From Enorma phocaeensis (lineage in GTDB: Bacteria > Actinomycetota > Coriobacteriia > Coriobacteriales > Coriobacteriaceae): DNA of 64,000 bases. Both the position numbers and the translations under genes were made by a program. The stretch lies in the NCBI RefSeq assembly GCF_016901575.1, contig NZ_JACJKQ010000004.1, positions 1 through 64,000 of the forward strand. Reading direction: 5' to 3'. Below are positions 15,658 through 25,932 of the stretch, one piece after another (the first letter of the stretch is position 1; every line of letters starts with the position of its first letter). A model generated the notes under the pieces. The model was not told where the DNA came from and searched no databases. It saw only the letters and a list, made by a program, of their open reading frames with translations.

Positions 15658-17487
15658 TTACTTCATGTGGTTGGCGCGATAGCGCGAAACCAGCACGACA
15701 CCGGCGCCGATGACGAGGGTGGCGCCCACGGCGTAGAAGATCGTGGTGCCGATACCGCCCGTGGAGGGCAGGGTGGCACCAGGAAGGTTCTGAATAGTGA
15801 GCACAATGATGCCAGCGGCAGGACTGCCTTCGATGCCCTGAGAAACCTCAGCAAGATTGTCTGGAGTCGAGGTGACAGTCCACTCGCAGGCGGTATTGCC
15901 CGTCGTCGGAGCCCCCCAGCCAATCGTCACGGTGATGGGGTCAACCTTGTTGTATCCGTCAGGAGCAGTGAGCTCGGTAATGGTATACGTGCCGGCCTTG
16001 AGGCCGTCAACCTCGAGGATGCCCTGGTCATTCACCCACGCGGTGACCTTTAGCTCTCCACCCGCCTCAACGACAGAATCACTAAACACCTTGCGGTCGT
16101 AAGTCTGGGTCGTGCTCTGGTAATAATTGTCCTGAGAGCCATCAGCAGCAGGCTTAGTAGTGGTGTAAGCACCGCTAGTGAGCAGGTAATACTGGCCTGT
16201 CCCATCCTGATTCTTCACGAACTCGACGCCGGTGATAAGGGTGGTGTTGAGCGTATCGCCCTTAATCTCGAATTGAGCGCCAGGGAGGGCCTCCCTGTCT
16301 TGGTCGACCTTCTTGAGCTGGAGTCCGGTCACATATACGCGGACGGTGCTCTTCGGAGTCTCGCCCTTCGGCTCCCCCTCTTCAGGATCGTCTCCCTCAT
16401 AGCTGTAGTTAGGATCGTTGCTGAATACAATCTTGACGTCGTTGGGGTTGCCCTCTACACTAATGACCGCGTCTGTGTCCACAGTAGCGGTGTAAACAAC
16501 CTTGATGGTTTTGCCGTTGTCATTGGCATGGCGCTGCAAGAAGTCAAGGAACGTGACCGTAAGCGTCGAGGGTTGATCTTTTTCGGGAGTGCCAGGTTCA
16601 GTTACTTTGTAATCGGTCCCCTTTACTAGTAAGTTATGTTCGGTCAATTCAGTGTCGGGAGTATCGACCAGATACACCTTGAGCGAATTCGCTTTATAAG
16701 TAAGACCGGCGGAAAGAGTGTCCTCAACTACAAATTTAAACCTGTTGTAGCCATCCATCTCGGGAACGGTAGTGGTGATGGTGAACTCTACCTCATCGCC
16801 GATGGCGGCATCTTCTGCCTTGGCCGCCTCGGTTTTCTCGCTATCAACCCCGGTGATTTCCTTATCCACAGGAATGGTGTCGTCCTTGGCCTCGGCGGTC
16901 ACATCTGCAACGACCTTAAGCATGAACTTGGTCTTGGTTCCAGCGGGAGGATTGTCAGGAGTAGTCGGACTATTATCTGCGTCGCGAACCAAGTAGTAAC
17001 CAGGGGCAAGATTCTTAATGGAGTAACTCCAACATCCTTCACCTTGTACACCAGGATCGGAAGTCGTCTTAGCGTTGAGATACGAAGGATGCTCCGCGCT
17101 ACCATCCCCACCAATCACCTGGGTAAAGATATCTAGCTTGTTAGCCGTGTAATTCTTCAGTACAGCTGCTACATCGGCAGCACTGGTCGCCGAAGCAAAG
17201 TCAACTCCGATGTCTGGATCGGCCTTGAGCGCATCCAATAAATCGAGGATGCCGTCGGAATTGCCATCAGTAGTAACGACGCCATCACCCCACATAATAT
17301 TAGAAAGCGTGGTGCCGTCGGAGCTGATGTCGCCCTTAAACACCTGGAAGGCCTCATAGGTGTGACCGCTCGTCTTTGAATTGATCGTGATAGTGTGAGT
17401 GCCACTTGCCGCGAACGCGGGCACGGCCAGCACGAAGGCTGCGACGACCGCGCATAACAATGCGAGCAGTGACTTTGTCTTTCTCAT
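15658..17487 (-). CDS. Major backbone pilin, SpaA/isopeptide-forming
   Basis: A 609-residue fimbrial shaft protein. The signal peptide is about residues 1-27 (MRKTKSLLALLCAVVAAFVLAVPAFAA). The middle has isopeptide-forming beta-sandwich domains. A C-terminal Cna-B/SpaA domain starts VTGLQLKKVDQD, with a candidate linking lysine, and contains the E-box TITELTAPDGYNK. The sorting signal LPSTGG is at 573-578, followed by a membrane segment and RYRANHMK. The domain order is that of Gram-positive fimbrial backbone proteins polymerised by class C sortase, whose gene follows. ATG at 17487 has a GGGAAGAAGAG purine run upstream. Codon composition is visibly less GC-rich than in the housekeeping genes. 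Confidence 0.9.
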   Translation of the reverse strand: MRKTKSLLALLCAVVAAFVLAVPAFAASGTHTITINSKTSGHTYEAFQVFKGDISSDGTTLSNIMWGDGVVTTDGNSDGILDLLDALKADPDIGVDFASATSAADVAAVLKNYTANKLDIFTQVIGGDGSAEHPSYLNAKTTSDPGVQGEGCWSYSIKNLAPGYYLVRDADNSPTTPDNPPAGTKTKFMLKVVADVTAEAKDDTIPVDKEITGVDSEKTEAAKAEDAAIGDEVEFTITTTVPEMDGYNRFKFVVEDTLSAGLTYKANSLKVYLVDTPDTELTEHNLLVKGTDYKVTEPGTPEKDQPSTLTVTFLDFLQRHANDNGKTIKVVYTATVDTDAVISVEGNPNDVKIVFSNDPNYSYEGDDPEEGEPKGETPKSTVRVYVTGLQLKKVDQDREALPGAQFEIKGDTLNTTLITGVEFVKNQDGTGQYYLLTSGAYTTTKPAADGSQDNYYQSTTQTYDRKVFSDSVVEAGGELKVTAWVNDQGILEVDGLKAGTYTITELTAPDGYNKVDPITVTIGWGAPTTGNTACEWTVTSTPDNLAEVSQGIEGSPAAGIIVLTIQNLPGATLPSTGGIGTTIFYAVGATLVIGAGVVLVSRYRANHMK

Positions 17488-17545
17488 CTCTTCTTCCCTT
17501 CTTGATCGTTTTTGGTCCGTTTTCCTATCTAGCGATGAGGAGAGG

Positions 17546-20500
17546 TCAGCAGCATGGTCCGTCCCCCTTCCTCGAGCGCTTCCTATAACCAGCGATGCAT
17601 GCGGCGCCCATAAGGGCAACGCCGCCGAGGGTGAACAGTGTGGTTCCGGGACCACCGGTGGAGGGGAGCTCGAAGGAGCCGAAGTTGGCAACGGTTATGG
17701 TCGCAACACCTGTCTGGGCATCTTGGTCGCGATAGATAACCTGCCCCGGCTGATCGGGCATGACGTATCCATCGGGTGCCTTCACCTCAAGCAGGTAATA
17801 GCGATCGCGTTTGAGGTCAGTCCACGTATAAGAACCGTTTGCGTTTTCTATGGTCACCACGCCAGCAAGATAACCCTTAGCGGAGGTGACCCCGCCAATG
17901 CCTTCAAGCTCAAGCTTGATATCAAGGTCGCCATACTCGCCGGGCACCTCGTCCAGCTTGTCGGCCTCGTTGGGACTGTAGAGGGCAAACACGGCACCGG
18001 TAAGCGGCGTGTTGTTGTCGCCGTCAACCTTGTTCACGGTTATAGACCAGAGCACTTCCTGATTTGTTGCCGTTAGGACGATGTTCTGGCTGGCGTCATA
18101 TTTGAAGTCAACAGCAGAATCGGGTTCGTTATTGATGTTTCCGAACTCATAGCCGTCGGGACACTCCAGCTCATAGATGGTATACGTCGCATCGTCTGCC
18201 CACGTCCAACCTGACTTACCCTCATGGGCTAGCAAATCCATATACGCCTTGGTGAGATACACCGGTTCGCTTGCCGAGGCACCAGCCGGTACCGTGACCT
18301 CGAACACTCGGTAATTGCGGTCCGGCGTATTTTGGAGCGCGTTAAGCAGCTCTTCGTCAGTCGCATAGGTGCCCGTCACCGGGCCGCCGGTGTACACCAC
18401 AAACCTGAACGTCTGAGTGTTCTCGAGCTCAACGGGCTGTCCCTCGTCATCGATCACCCGCTTGGTGAGCACCGGTGCCGTGGGAACGCGCACGCCAACC
18501 GGCAGCGACAGCGCCGAGAGCTCGGTAGTACTCTCTCCGTTCACCACCGCATAGTGATAACCATAATTGTTCCAAGCAAGCGTACCCGGCGTGGCGTCTT
18601 CGGCTGCCTGGGCATTGAAGGTCACGCGCACGATGGCGTCTTGAGGAATCTCGTAATCAACGCCTTCACCACCGATAACCACACGAATCGACCTTACGTC
18701 TGCCGACCATTTTTCGCTCCACGAACCGGGTCTGCCCTGCCAATCCTTATCGGTAAATGTCGTGGCCTTCTGATACTCAACAGTGAAATATTTCGGGTCA
18801 AGATCGGTCACCGTTGGCTGGGAGGCATTGCCTTCGCCGCCCTCTTCCGCGGGCATCTCAACCGTCACGCGCACGTTGGGATTCTGGGCAAAGTTCACCT
18901 GATATTGGCTGCCACGACCAGCCTCTTCATCGAAGGGACTTGTGTCGCCAATCGCAGGCAGGCTATCTATGAGCACCAACTGGCTAATAGAGTTGCCCGT
19001 GGTGTTGTCGACTTCGAGGGTGTAATCGAAGGTCGATGCCTCGCTACTCAATGCCACGGTGTTGGCTCCCTCGCCATCAGACGACACCGCCGTGTTTTCA
19101 GGATTATCAACCTCGGTCACGCGCTTACGAGCCGTGGTCGCAAGGCCAAAGGCAACGTTGATGGCCGCATTGTTGGTCACGCCTACGCGTCCCTCGCCGT
19201 CATCTTCAACCTTGGTGCCCGTTGTCGGCGTGAATACCGGATAGTTGCCTTCGCTGTCTTTCCAGGTGTCTGGGCCAAGCAGCAAGCTTGCGGTGTTGGT
19301 GTATACCTTGTTGTAGTTCTCACCGGTGGTGTTCTTGGTGTCCACCGTGATCAGCGAGTACCCGCCGTTCTCGGGAAGCGCACGGCTAGGATTCGTGAAC
19401 CTGAGCTCAAGCACCTCGCGACCGTCTTCATCGCGATACAAGCGGAACTGGAACGTATCGGAATACGTCTCGTACCAATCCCTTTGATCCAAATTCACTT
19501 CGCACGACCACTGGTCGTTACGCCTATCGCCAGGACGCACAGTGATCTTCTGGTCCTCACTCGTGTGCTCGGGGATATACAACAACGCGGCGGCGTCACT
19601 GAACGATGCGCCCGCGTTTTCTCCTGGGTAGATGTTCTTGTTCCATACCTCTCCGGCGTATACAAACTGCTCAGGCAGCTTATCCACAACGATGTAGTCC
19701 AACAAGGCCTGCTGGCCGTTGTTCTGCGCCTTGATTTCCCACGTCACCGTTGCCTCTGGCGGCACCGTCTCAAAATCGGTCACGGTGTTGCCGGTGGTAT
19801 CGGTATATGAGCTCGCACGTTTGCTCACGTTGGGTTGAATATCGCCTTTCTTAAGCGTGACAGCAGAGGTAAACCACTGGTCCTCTTTACTGGGATGAGC
19901 GGTGACGAAATCCTGATCTACCTGATCCCCCGCTACGATAAGCGGAGTGTTGTCATCATTCACCTCGACGTAGGTGCTGTTATTGGTGTAACCATGAACG
20001 TCAACTTCAATGCCCGCATCGACCGCCTCATCTGAGATGGCCGAGACCACGTTGGACGAGAGGTAGTCCGAGTACGGCATGCCCACCACATTTGTGGCCT
20101 CGGGCTCAGTGGCTTTCACCTCGCCGATGTTGACGGTATATGCAAATAGAATGGCCTCACCGCGATTGAGGTAGTACTGCTCGGTCTCCTCGTCATAGCG
20201 AACCGCATAATCACCGCTTCCCGGACCAAAGTCAAACTTGAGCAGTCCACCCGAAGTGCTTGCCGTCACCGACGCTGTTCGGTACGAAATCTGCTGTCCG
20301 ACGCCATCAACGGCGTAGGTGGCATTGACCAGAGAATTTGATGACGGCCACGCGTCACCGCTCTCGGCCATGCCTCCGATGGTCGTGATAGAGTTGGTTG
20401 TGCCCGTTGCCGTGTTGGGGTTGGCAGCCGCAGACGACTTGACAAGCGCAAAGGTGAATCCCTTCGGCAGCTTGTCATATATGGTATTCAGATACAGCCG

Positions 20501-23500
20501 CTTGCTGCCCGCATTGAGCACGGTCACGTAGTAGGTCGCTGTACGCTTCCGAGAATCCAGGTTGTTGTAATAGATGCGCTCGTGCGAATATGCGTTGCCA
20601 GCGCCCGTGTCGTACACGCCCTTTTGCAGCAGCGCATATCCAGTTTCACCTAAGTTATGTGTTACTACCGACTGATATCGATAGACCCATAGGGTATTCG
20701 AGATGGTTACGCCATCTGCCTGTTTGACATAGTTGCTCCAGGTGGTCTTTCCCGTCGTGTTGGAGGGAAATTTGAGCGTCACATAGATGTAAACCTTCGA
20801 GTTGGGCGCAAAAACAATAGACGATGACTTAGGCCACAAGATGTATTGCTGGCCATAGCTCGATACCAGACCGCCATACGAGTCGCCAATAGTCCAATCC
20901 TGCATTCCGGCGAGCTTAGTGCCATTGTCCTCGTTCACGATTTCTATCGAGACGTTCTTGTCCTTAGCCCATTTGAACGTAAGGTCACCCGCAGCATCGT
21001 TGAACGTGTTGGGCAGGGCATCCGCCAAGTCGCTGCCGTTAAGGGTGAACATCGCATTGCCATCGTTCTCGAGCTCGAGGCGATAGGTGACCTCGTCACC
21101 CTCCCTCACAATGGAGTACTTGCCTTCCTCGCCGCCGTTCTCGGTCACGAAGGTATCATCCGCGGGCGCGTCGCCTCTTTTTACGATGTTCTTGTCAAAC
21201 TTAATGATGCTGCCGCCGCCCCAAACGGCATCGTAGATGCGCTTGTGCTCTCTGTCATTTACCCAAATGATGTTGCCGAGCGAGAAGGACGACTCGCCGC
21301 GTTCGTTCACCCCGGCATCAACGATGGTTTCGTAAGACAGGGTTATCTCGTAGGCTGTCCCGGGCAACGAAGATCGATACCACGAAATCTGCGTATGCAG
21401 ACCAGCGTAGTCATGCTCGCCTTCGCTGTCGGTCACAGTGCCATTCGACCTCTCGACCTCAACGGTTGCCGCGGTCCAGTAGGTGCCGTTTGCCTCGGAG
21501 CCCACGACCACGTTCTTATAGGTGTCCGGCTTGTTGAGAATGTAGTAGTTGACTTCGTCCCTGGTAACTTCTTCCAGGTCTTTCCCTTCAAGGCCCGGGT
21601 TGAGATTCTTCTCGACCAGCAGCGCCTGCGTGCCATAGATGTCATCCACGAACGGCAGGTTGTCATAGGATCCTGTGCCGAAGTGCTCAAAGGTGAACTC
21701 ATAGCTGATCACGTCATTGTTGTTGACAACAAAGCCGCCCGAGAGATCGTTACCCTCCTCGTCGTACACCTCTTTGTGGATGGTGGCCTCACGGCGCAGC
21801 GAGTTTTTCACGTCCGCATGCTTATATGCCTCATTGGGCCCGCCTTCGGCATTGACGGGACCGTTTTCGTCGTACAGGTCTACCTCATTGATCGGGGTGA
21901 CTACATTGCTTTCCCCAGATGCATACTCATAGGGCCAGTCGGCACCCACCAGCTCAAAGGTGGTCTTTGCCGTGGCGTGAACCTCAAACTCGTAGACCTT
22001 ACCGCCCGGAGCTGTAAACGCGGTGTCTTTGTCGTTCAGCGTCCACTCAATGTAGTATTTCGCCTGCTCCGTGACGTCATAGCCCGCGTCTTGCAGGAGC
22101 TTTGCGACAGAGGTGTCCGTTGTAGAATCAGTACCATCAATGGTGAGTTGATAGTCCTCCCCCGTCTTGGTAATCACGAGGGTGTGAGCATTAGTGCCAC
22201 CCATGCCTGTAGTGTTTCCCGGGGTCTTATACGCCGTCTCGTTTGAATCGACCGCATCCGGCACCTCTACCCAATTTTGGAGTAGAGCACCCTCGATGCG
22301 CACCGCCACCTCAACGCCTGTGGGACAGTCACCAAAAAGCGCCTCGATATTCTTGGGCTTGAGATACAGGTAGCCGCCCTCACTCAGTGTATCCACGAGC
22401 GTCCATGAGCCAGAAGCGTCCGCCTTGAATGTATCTGCACCGGTATTCTTCAGCATGACGGTGTAGTCGATATCCTCACCAAAGTAGGAAGCACCGCCCG
22501 ACGTCTTGGTAAGCTCCAGGCTCGCGGTGCCCTCACCGAGCGACTTCGTGGCCGTCGCGTTGCTCCTGTCGTCCTTACGCCAGTGATAGTGCACGGTGGA
22601 ATCAACTGTGTTGACAACCTGATTGGACACGGTGGAGTCATACTCTTCCATATTGACCACCAACGCCTCAGGCAGAATGGTGAAGTCATGCGTGGGAAAT
22701 GTCATGGGAGCGCTGCCGATGGGTGTGCCGCTCGTGTTGCGCTTAGTCCATGAGAACACGGGCGTGCCTTTGTCATTAAGCGCTAAGCTCATGTTCACGG
22801 CTGCGCCGCCACCGCTGGTGGTCACCGTGGCGATGTCGATGCCGCTAGCGCTAAAGGTTGTAATAGAACCCGACGTGAAGTAGGAAACCTCACCTTTCTT
22901 GATGGCGTTAATCACGTCAGGATTCCACGAGACGCCTGCGGGCAGATCCGTGATTGTGTCGGTGATATCGTACGAGACAACGTTGTCCTTGCCGTACGAG
23001 CTATCTTCGTTGCCTTCGCGCTCATGAGAGATCGTCCAGGTCAAACCCGAGGCAGGATGCACCGTGCCCTCGCCGTCACCGGCAATATCGATGGTGGCGT
23101 CGCCTTTGCTCGCCTTTTTCACCTGAAAGGTGTTGGGCTCGGTCTTCCAGAACGCATATAGGGCATCATTCCACGAGTCGGGCTCTTTCACGGCAACGGT
23201 ATCGCCCTCGGTGAGACCACCTTCCTCGATCGTGCCCCAAATCACCACGCCGCCGCCCGGGGTGTTGGGAGAGGCATAGGAGGTGTCGATGGGGAACGAG
23301 ATGGTCCCCTCCGCCACCGGCACAAACTCGAAACAGATGACATACGGGTCGTCCGTCGCACGGCAATAGACCGTCTGCCCTTCATAAGACGTCGACGTGC
23401 CCGGCTCGGCACCAACGGTGCCCTGAAGCGACGAACGACGCACAAACACGCGGTACACGTAGTTGCTGTTACCGGCAGTATTGCCCACCGTAGCGTTCAC

Positions 23501-25921
23501 CTTGAGTGTAGCGCCGGTCAGCAAGGTCCAACCGCCACCATCGCTATTGGCGTTGGGCGTCCACGTTGCTGTCGGGCTGCCATCGGCGTCGACCGAGATA
23601 TTCATATCAGAAGCACCATCGGCTGAAACCGTAAGCGACTGGCCTCCGGTCATCGAGTCTTCAAAGTCGCCACCCGGAGCGTCCGAAAGGCCGCTGTTAA
23701 AGAAGGCGTTTTCGTCAACCTTAGCGTTAGAAAACAGTTTCGTCGCAGCATCGATGTCAGTTGCAGAGTCCCCGCCACCAAATGTACGAACTGTTTGTAG
23801 CGACGGGCAATTGCCCAGCGCGTATGCCTCAAGCACCTTGATATTCTCAGGAGCATCGAAGCTGATAATCTCCAAATCGGAGGCCTGGGCAAGCGCATTC
23901 TGCTTCACCGAGGTCACGGTGTATGCAACCGTTTGACCGTTGTCCATCTTAACCCGCAGGGGATCGATGATGCGCGCACGGGCAAGGCCTGAAGGCACAT
24001 ACACCAAAGCGGCCTCGTGCGTTTGCTCGTCCAAGGTGTAGACCGCACCCTGGTCGTCAACCCAAATGAGGCCGGATACGGAATTCAAAGGAATCGGCAG
24101 GCCCTCAAAGGCTCCCTCTTCAACTTCAATGAGGTTGGGCGTGACGGAATCTTCTCCCTCGCGCTCGCCGAAAAACACACTCGTGGCTCCTGTCGAAAAC
24201 ACCGAGAAACCGGCACCAAGGTAATCGACATCGGAACCGATGGTCAGGACATACGACCCCTTACCGCCATTGACGGACTTGGGATATTCGGTGGCATGCT
24301 CCGCGTTATAGACCAGCCTCTCCAAACTACTCGTACCCGAGAACGGGTCGCCTGTCCAAAAGGAGGTGATGTTCTTCGGGATGGTTATCTCTTGCAGGAG
24401 ATAGTTGTTTTGGAACGTGATCGTCATGCTATTCGCGGGAGATATGTCGTCAGGAAGCTCGAGACGTTCGAGCTTTTGGCATCCCGTAAACAAAAATTGA
24501 AATGATGTGCTCTCAAACTTCGCCCCGTTGCCAATCGTAATCTCTTGGAAGTTTGAGTTTCTGAACAAGCCATTTCGTATGAGAGCATTAACCGTATCGG
24601 GAATCTCAACCACGCGCACGTTGTTGACGTACTGCAGCGCAACGCCGTTAATCGCGGTCACTTTATCGGGAACGGTAAATGTATCCAGCTCTTTGTTGCG
24701 AGGAAAGCGCTCAAGCTTCCAAGTTCCGTCGGCATTCTTGGAATACAGCACGCCGTCTTGATCAAGATATTTGGGATTGCCCTCGGCAACGTTGTATGCA
24801 GCGGCATTACAGGTTGAAGCAGCAAACGTTGTCATGGAACTCGGGATGTTGACAACACCCGTCGCGGACAACGAGCTTTGTAGCGTGTTGGTGCCGATGG
24901 ACACAACGCCTTCCTCAAAGGTGATTTCAGGCACGAACATGTCACCCGCAAAAGCGAAGTCACCAACTGTTTTCACCGTGCCCGGTACCGTAATGGGGTC
25001 ATCGAAGTAGTTTGTCTCGAATGCGCGAAATCCAATCTCGGTGACATCGGCACCTAGGCTCAGACCGCCCCCCGCATACAGATTTGAAAACGCATAGTTG
25101 CCCACACGGGTGACGCCGTCTTCAATCACAATATCATGCAAGTTGTGGTGCGTGGCGTTATACCAGGGCGTCTGTGTGTGGCTGGAATAATCGGGGATGG
25201 CGCCGTTGCCCGAAATGGTCAGCACGCGCTCGCCCGCGTCGTTAAGCGAAAGCGTCCATGTGAGCTTCAAGGGAATAAGGTCGCCGCTCTGAAATGTTCC
25301 CGAGTCCAGCACCTGGCCAGATGCGAGAGTGGAGATGCCGTCGTTTTTCATGGAAACGTCGGCGCCGTTCGCAGCCGCACCCTGCGCATCAACGGGAGTC
25401 TCTGAGTTGGAAGCCATCTGGGAACCGCTAGCATCCACATCATTAGCGGACGATGGGCCACCTTGAGTCGTATCAGTCGCTGCATTCGAGCCGGAACCGC
25501 TCGTGACATTGTTCTCGTCGGCGGGATTGGAAGGATCTGTGGCCGTGACGTCAGCTGCACCATCGTCCGTCGTTGCCCCGGTGCCAGCGCCATCTTGATT
25601 CGAGGCAGGAGCGTCGCCGTTCGACACGTCACCAGAAGACACGCGACTGCTCAGCTCGGCAGCCTCCTCAGCGCTCGATGCCGGCGTGCCGTCGGTGGCG
25701 TAGTAGGTGAGCGTGGCCTCCTCGCCCAACGCCTCGATACCCGGTACATCGTCCGAGGTCTCCATGGTAATAGCCGGCAGAACCAGCAGGTACACCGTGG
25801 TGAACACCACCACCGACGCCAAGCAGGTCGCCACGACGCGCCAGCGACGATTGCTGCGCACGCGCGCCTCAAGCTCGTGGATGATCTCGCGAATGATGTG
25901 GTTCTGCTTCATGTCAGTCAT
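17546..25921 (-). CDS. Giant tip adhesin with leucine-rich repeats, LPSTGG-anchored
   Basis: A 2791-residue surface protein. A 26-residue basic N-terminus precedes one hydrophobic segment ending VLPAITMET, a signal form frequent in large SpaA-type adhesins. A Ser/Asn/Asp/Thr-rich linker runs to about residue 200. Residues of about 205-650 contain BspA-type leucine-rich repeats such as VTRVGNYAFSNLYAGG. A very long tail of beta-sandwich domains follows, with repeated Tyr/Thr-rich strands. Two Cna-B domains with E-box-like YTIYELECPDGYEF and YYLLEVKAPDGYV lie near the end, then LPSTGG at 2752-2757, a membrane segment and a basic tail. Its size and position suggest the pilus tip. Base composition is lower in GC than its neighbours. 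Confidence 0.88.
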   Translation of the reverse strand: MTDMKQNHIIREIIHELEARVRSNRRWRVVATCLASVVVFTTVYLLVLPAITMETSDDVPGIEALGEEATLTYYATDGTPASSAEEAAELSSRVSSGDVSNGDAPASNQDGAGTGATTDDGAADVTATDPSNPADENNVTSGSGSNAATDTTQGGPSSANDVDASGSQMASNSETPVDAQGAAANGADVSMKNDGISTLASGQVLDSGTFQSGDLIPLKLTWTLSLNDAGERVLTISGNGAIPDYSSHTQTPWYNATHHNLHDIVIEDGVTRVGNYAFSNLYAGGGLSLGADVTEIGFRAFETNYFDDPITVPGTVKTVGDFAFAGDMFVPEITFEEGVVSIGTNTLQSSLSATGVVNIPSSMTTFAASTCNAAAYNVAEGNPKYLDQDGVLYSKNADGTWKLERFPRNKELDTFTVPDKVTAINGVALQYVNNVRVVEIPDTVNALIRNGLFRNSNFQEITIGNGAKFESTSFQFLFTGCQKLERLELPDDISPANSMTITFQNNYLLQEITIPKNITSFWTGDPFSGTSSLERLVYNAEHATEYPKSVNGGKGSYVLTIGSDVDYLGAGFSVFSTGATSVFFGEREGEDSVTPNLIEVEEGAFEGLPIPLNSVSGLIWVDDQGAVYTLDEQTHEAALVYVPSGLARARIIDPLRVKMDNGQTVAYTVTSVKQNALAQASDLEIISFDAPENIKVLEAYALGNCPSLQTVRTFGGGDSATDIDAATKLFSNAKVDENAFFNSGLSDAPGGDFEDSMTGGQSLTVSADGASDMNISVDADGSPTATWTPNANSDGGGWTLLTGATLKVNATVGNTAGNSNYVYRVFVRRSSLQGTVGAEPGTSTSYEGQTVYCRATDDPYVICFEFVPVAEGTISFPIDTSYASPNTPGGGVVIWGTIEEGGLTEGDTVAVKEPDSWNDALYAFWKTEPNTFQVKKASKGDATIDIAGDGEGTVHPASGLTWTISHEREGNEDSSYGKDNVVSYDITDTITDLPAGVSWNPDVINAIKKGEVSYFTSGSITTFSASGIDIATVTTSGGGAAVNMSLALNDKGTPVFSWTKRNTSGTPIGSAPMTFPTHDFTILPEALVVNMEEYDSTVSNQVVNTVDSTVHYHWRKDDRSNATATKSLGEGTASLELTKTSGGASYFGEDIDYTVMLKNTGADTFKADASGSWTLVDTLSEGGYLYLKPKNIEALFGDCPTGVEVAVRIEGALLQNWVEVPDAVDSNETAYKTPGNTTGMGGTNAHTLVITKTGEDYQLTIDGTDSTTDTSVAKLLQDAGYDVTEQAKYYIEWTLNDKDTAFTAPGGKVYEFEVHATAKTTFELVGADWPYEYASGESNVVTPINEVDLYDENGPVNAEGGPNEAYKHADVKNSLRREATIHKEVYDEEGNDLSGGFVVNNNDVISYEFTFEHFGTGSYDNLPFVDDIYGTQALLVEKNLNPGLEGKDLEEVTRDEVNYYILNKPDTYKNVVVGSEANGTYWTAATVEVERSNGTVTDSEGEHDYAGLHTQISWYRSSLPGTAYEITLSYETIVDAGVNERGESSFSLGNIIWVNDREHKRIYDAVWGGGSIIKFDKNIVKRGDAPADDTFVTENGGEEGKYSIVREGDEVTYRLELENDGNAMFTLNGSDLADALPNTFNDAAGDLTFKWAKDKNVSIEIVNEDNGTKLAGMQDWTIGDSYGGLVSSYGQQYILWPKSSSIVFAPNSKVYIYVTLKFPSNTTGKTTWSNYVKQADGVTISNTLWVYRYQSVVTHNLGETGYALLQKGVYDTGAGNAYSHERIYYNNLDSRKRTATYYVTVLNAGSKRLYLNTIYDKLPKGFTFALVKSSAAANPNTATGTTNSITTIGGMAESGDAWPSSNSLVNATYAVDGVGQQISYRTASVTASTSGGLLKFDFGPGSGDYAVRYDEETEQYYLNRGEAILFAYTVNIGEVKATEPEATNVVGMPYSDYLSSNVVSAISDEAVDAGIEVDVHGYTNNSTYVEVNDDNTPLIVAGDQVDQDFVTAHPSKEDQWFTSAVTLKKGDIQPNVSKRASSYTDTTGNTVTDFETVPPEATVTWEIKAQNNGQQALLDYIVVDKLPEQFVYAGEVWNKNIYPGENAGASFSDAAALLYIPEHTSEDQKITVRPGDRRNDQWSCEVNLDQRDWYETYSDTFQFRLYRDEDGREVLELRFTNPSRALPENGGYSLITVDTKNTTGENYNKVYTNTASLLLGPDTWKDSEGNYPVFTPTTGTKVEDDGEGRVGVTNNAAINVAFGLATTARKRVTEVDNPENTAVSSDGEGANTVALSSEASTFDYTLEVDNTTGNSISQLVLIDSLPAIGDTSPFDEEAGRGSQYQVNFAQNPNVRVTVEMPAEEGGEGNASQPTVTDLDPKYFTVEYQKATTFTDKDWQGRPGSWSEKWSADVRSIRVVIGGEGVDYEIPQDAIVRVTFNAQAAEDATPGTLAWNNYGYHYAVVNGESTTELSALSLPVGVRVPTAPVLTKRVIDDEGQPVELENTQTFRFVVYTGGPVTGTYATDEELLNALQNTPDRNYRVFEVTVPAGASASEPVYLTKAYMDLLAHEGKSGWTWADDATYTIYELECPDGYEFGNINNEPDSAVDFKYDASQNIVLTATNQEVLWSITVNKVDGDNNTPLTGAVFALYSPNEADKLDEVPGEYGDLDIKLELEGIGGVTSAKGYLAGVVTIENANGSYTWTDLKRDRYYLLEVKAPDGYVMPDQPGQVIYRDQDAQTGVATITVANFGSFELPSTGGPGTTLFTLGGVALMGAACIAGYRKRSRKGDGPCC

Positions 25922-25932
25922 CCTTCCGCCAG

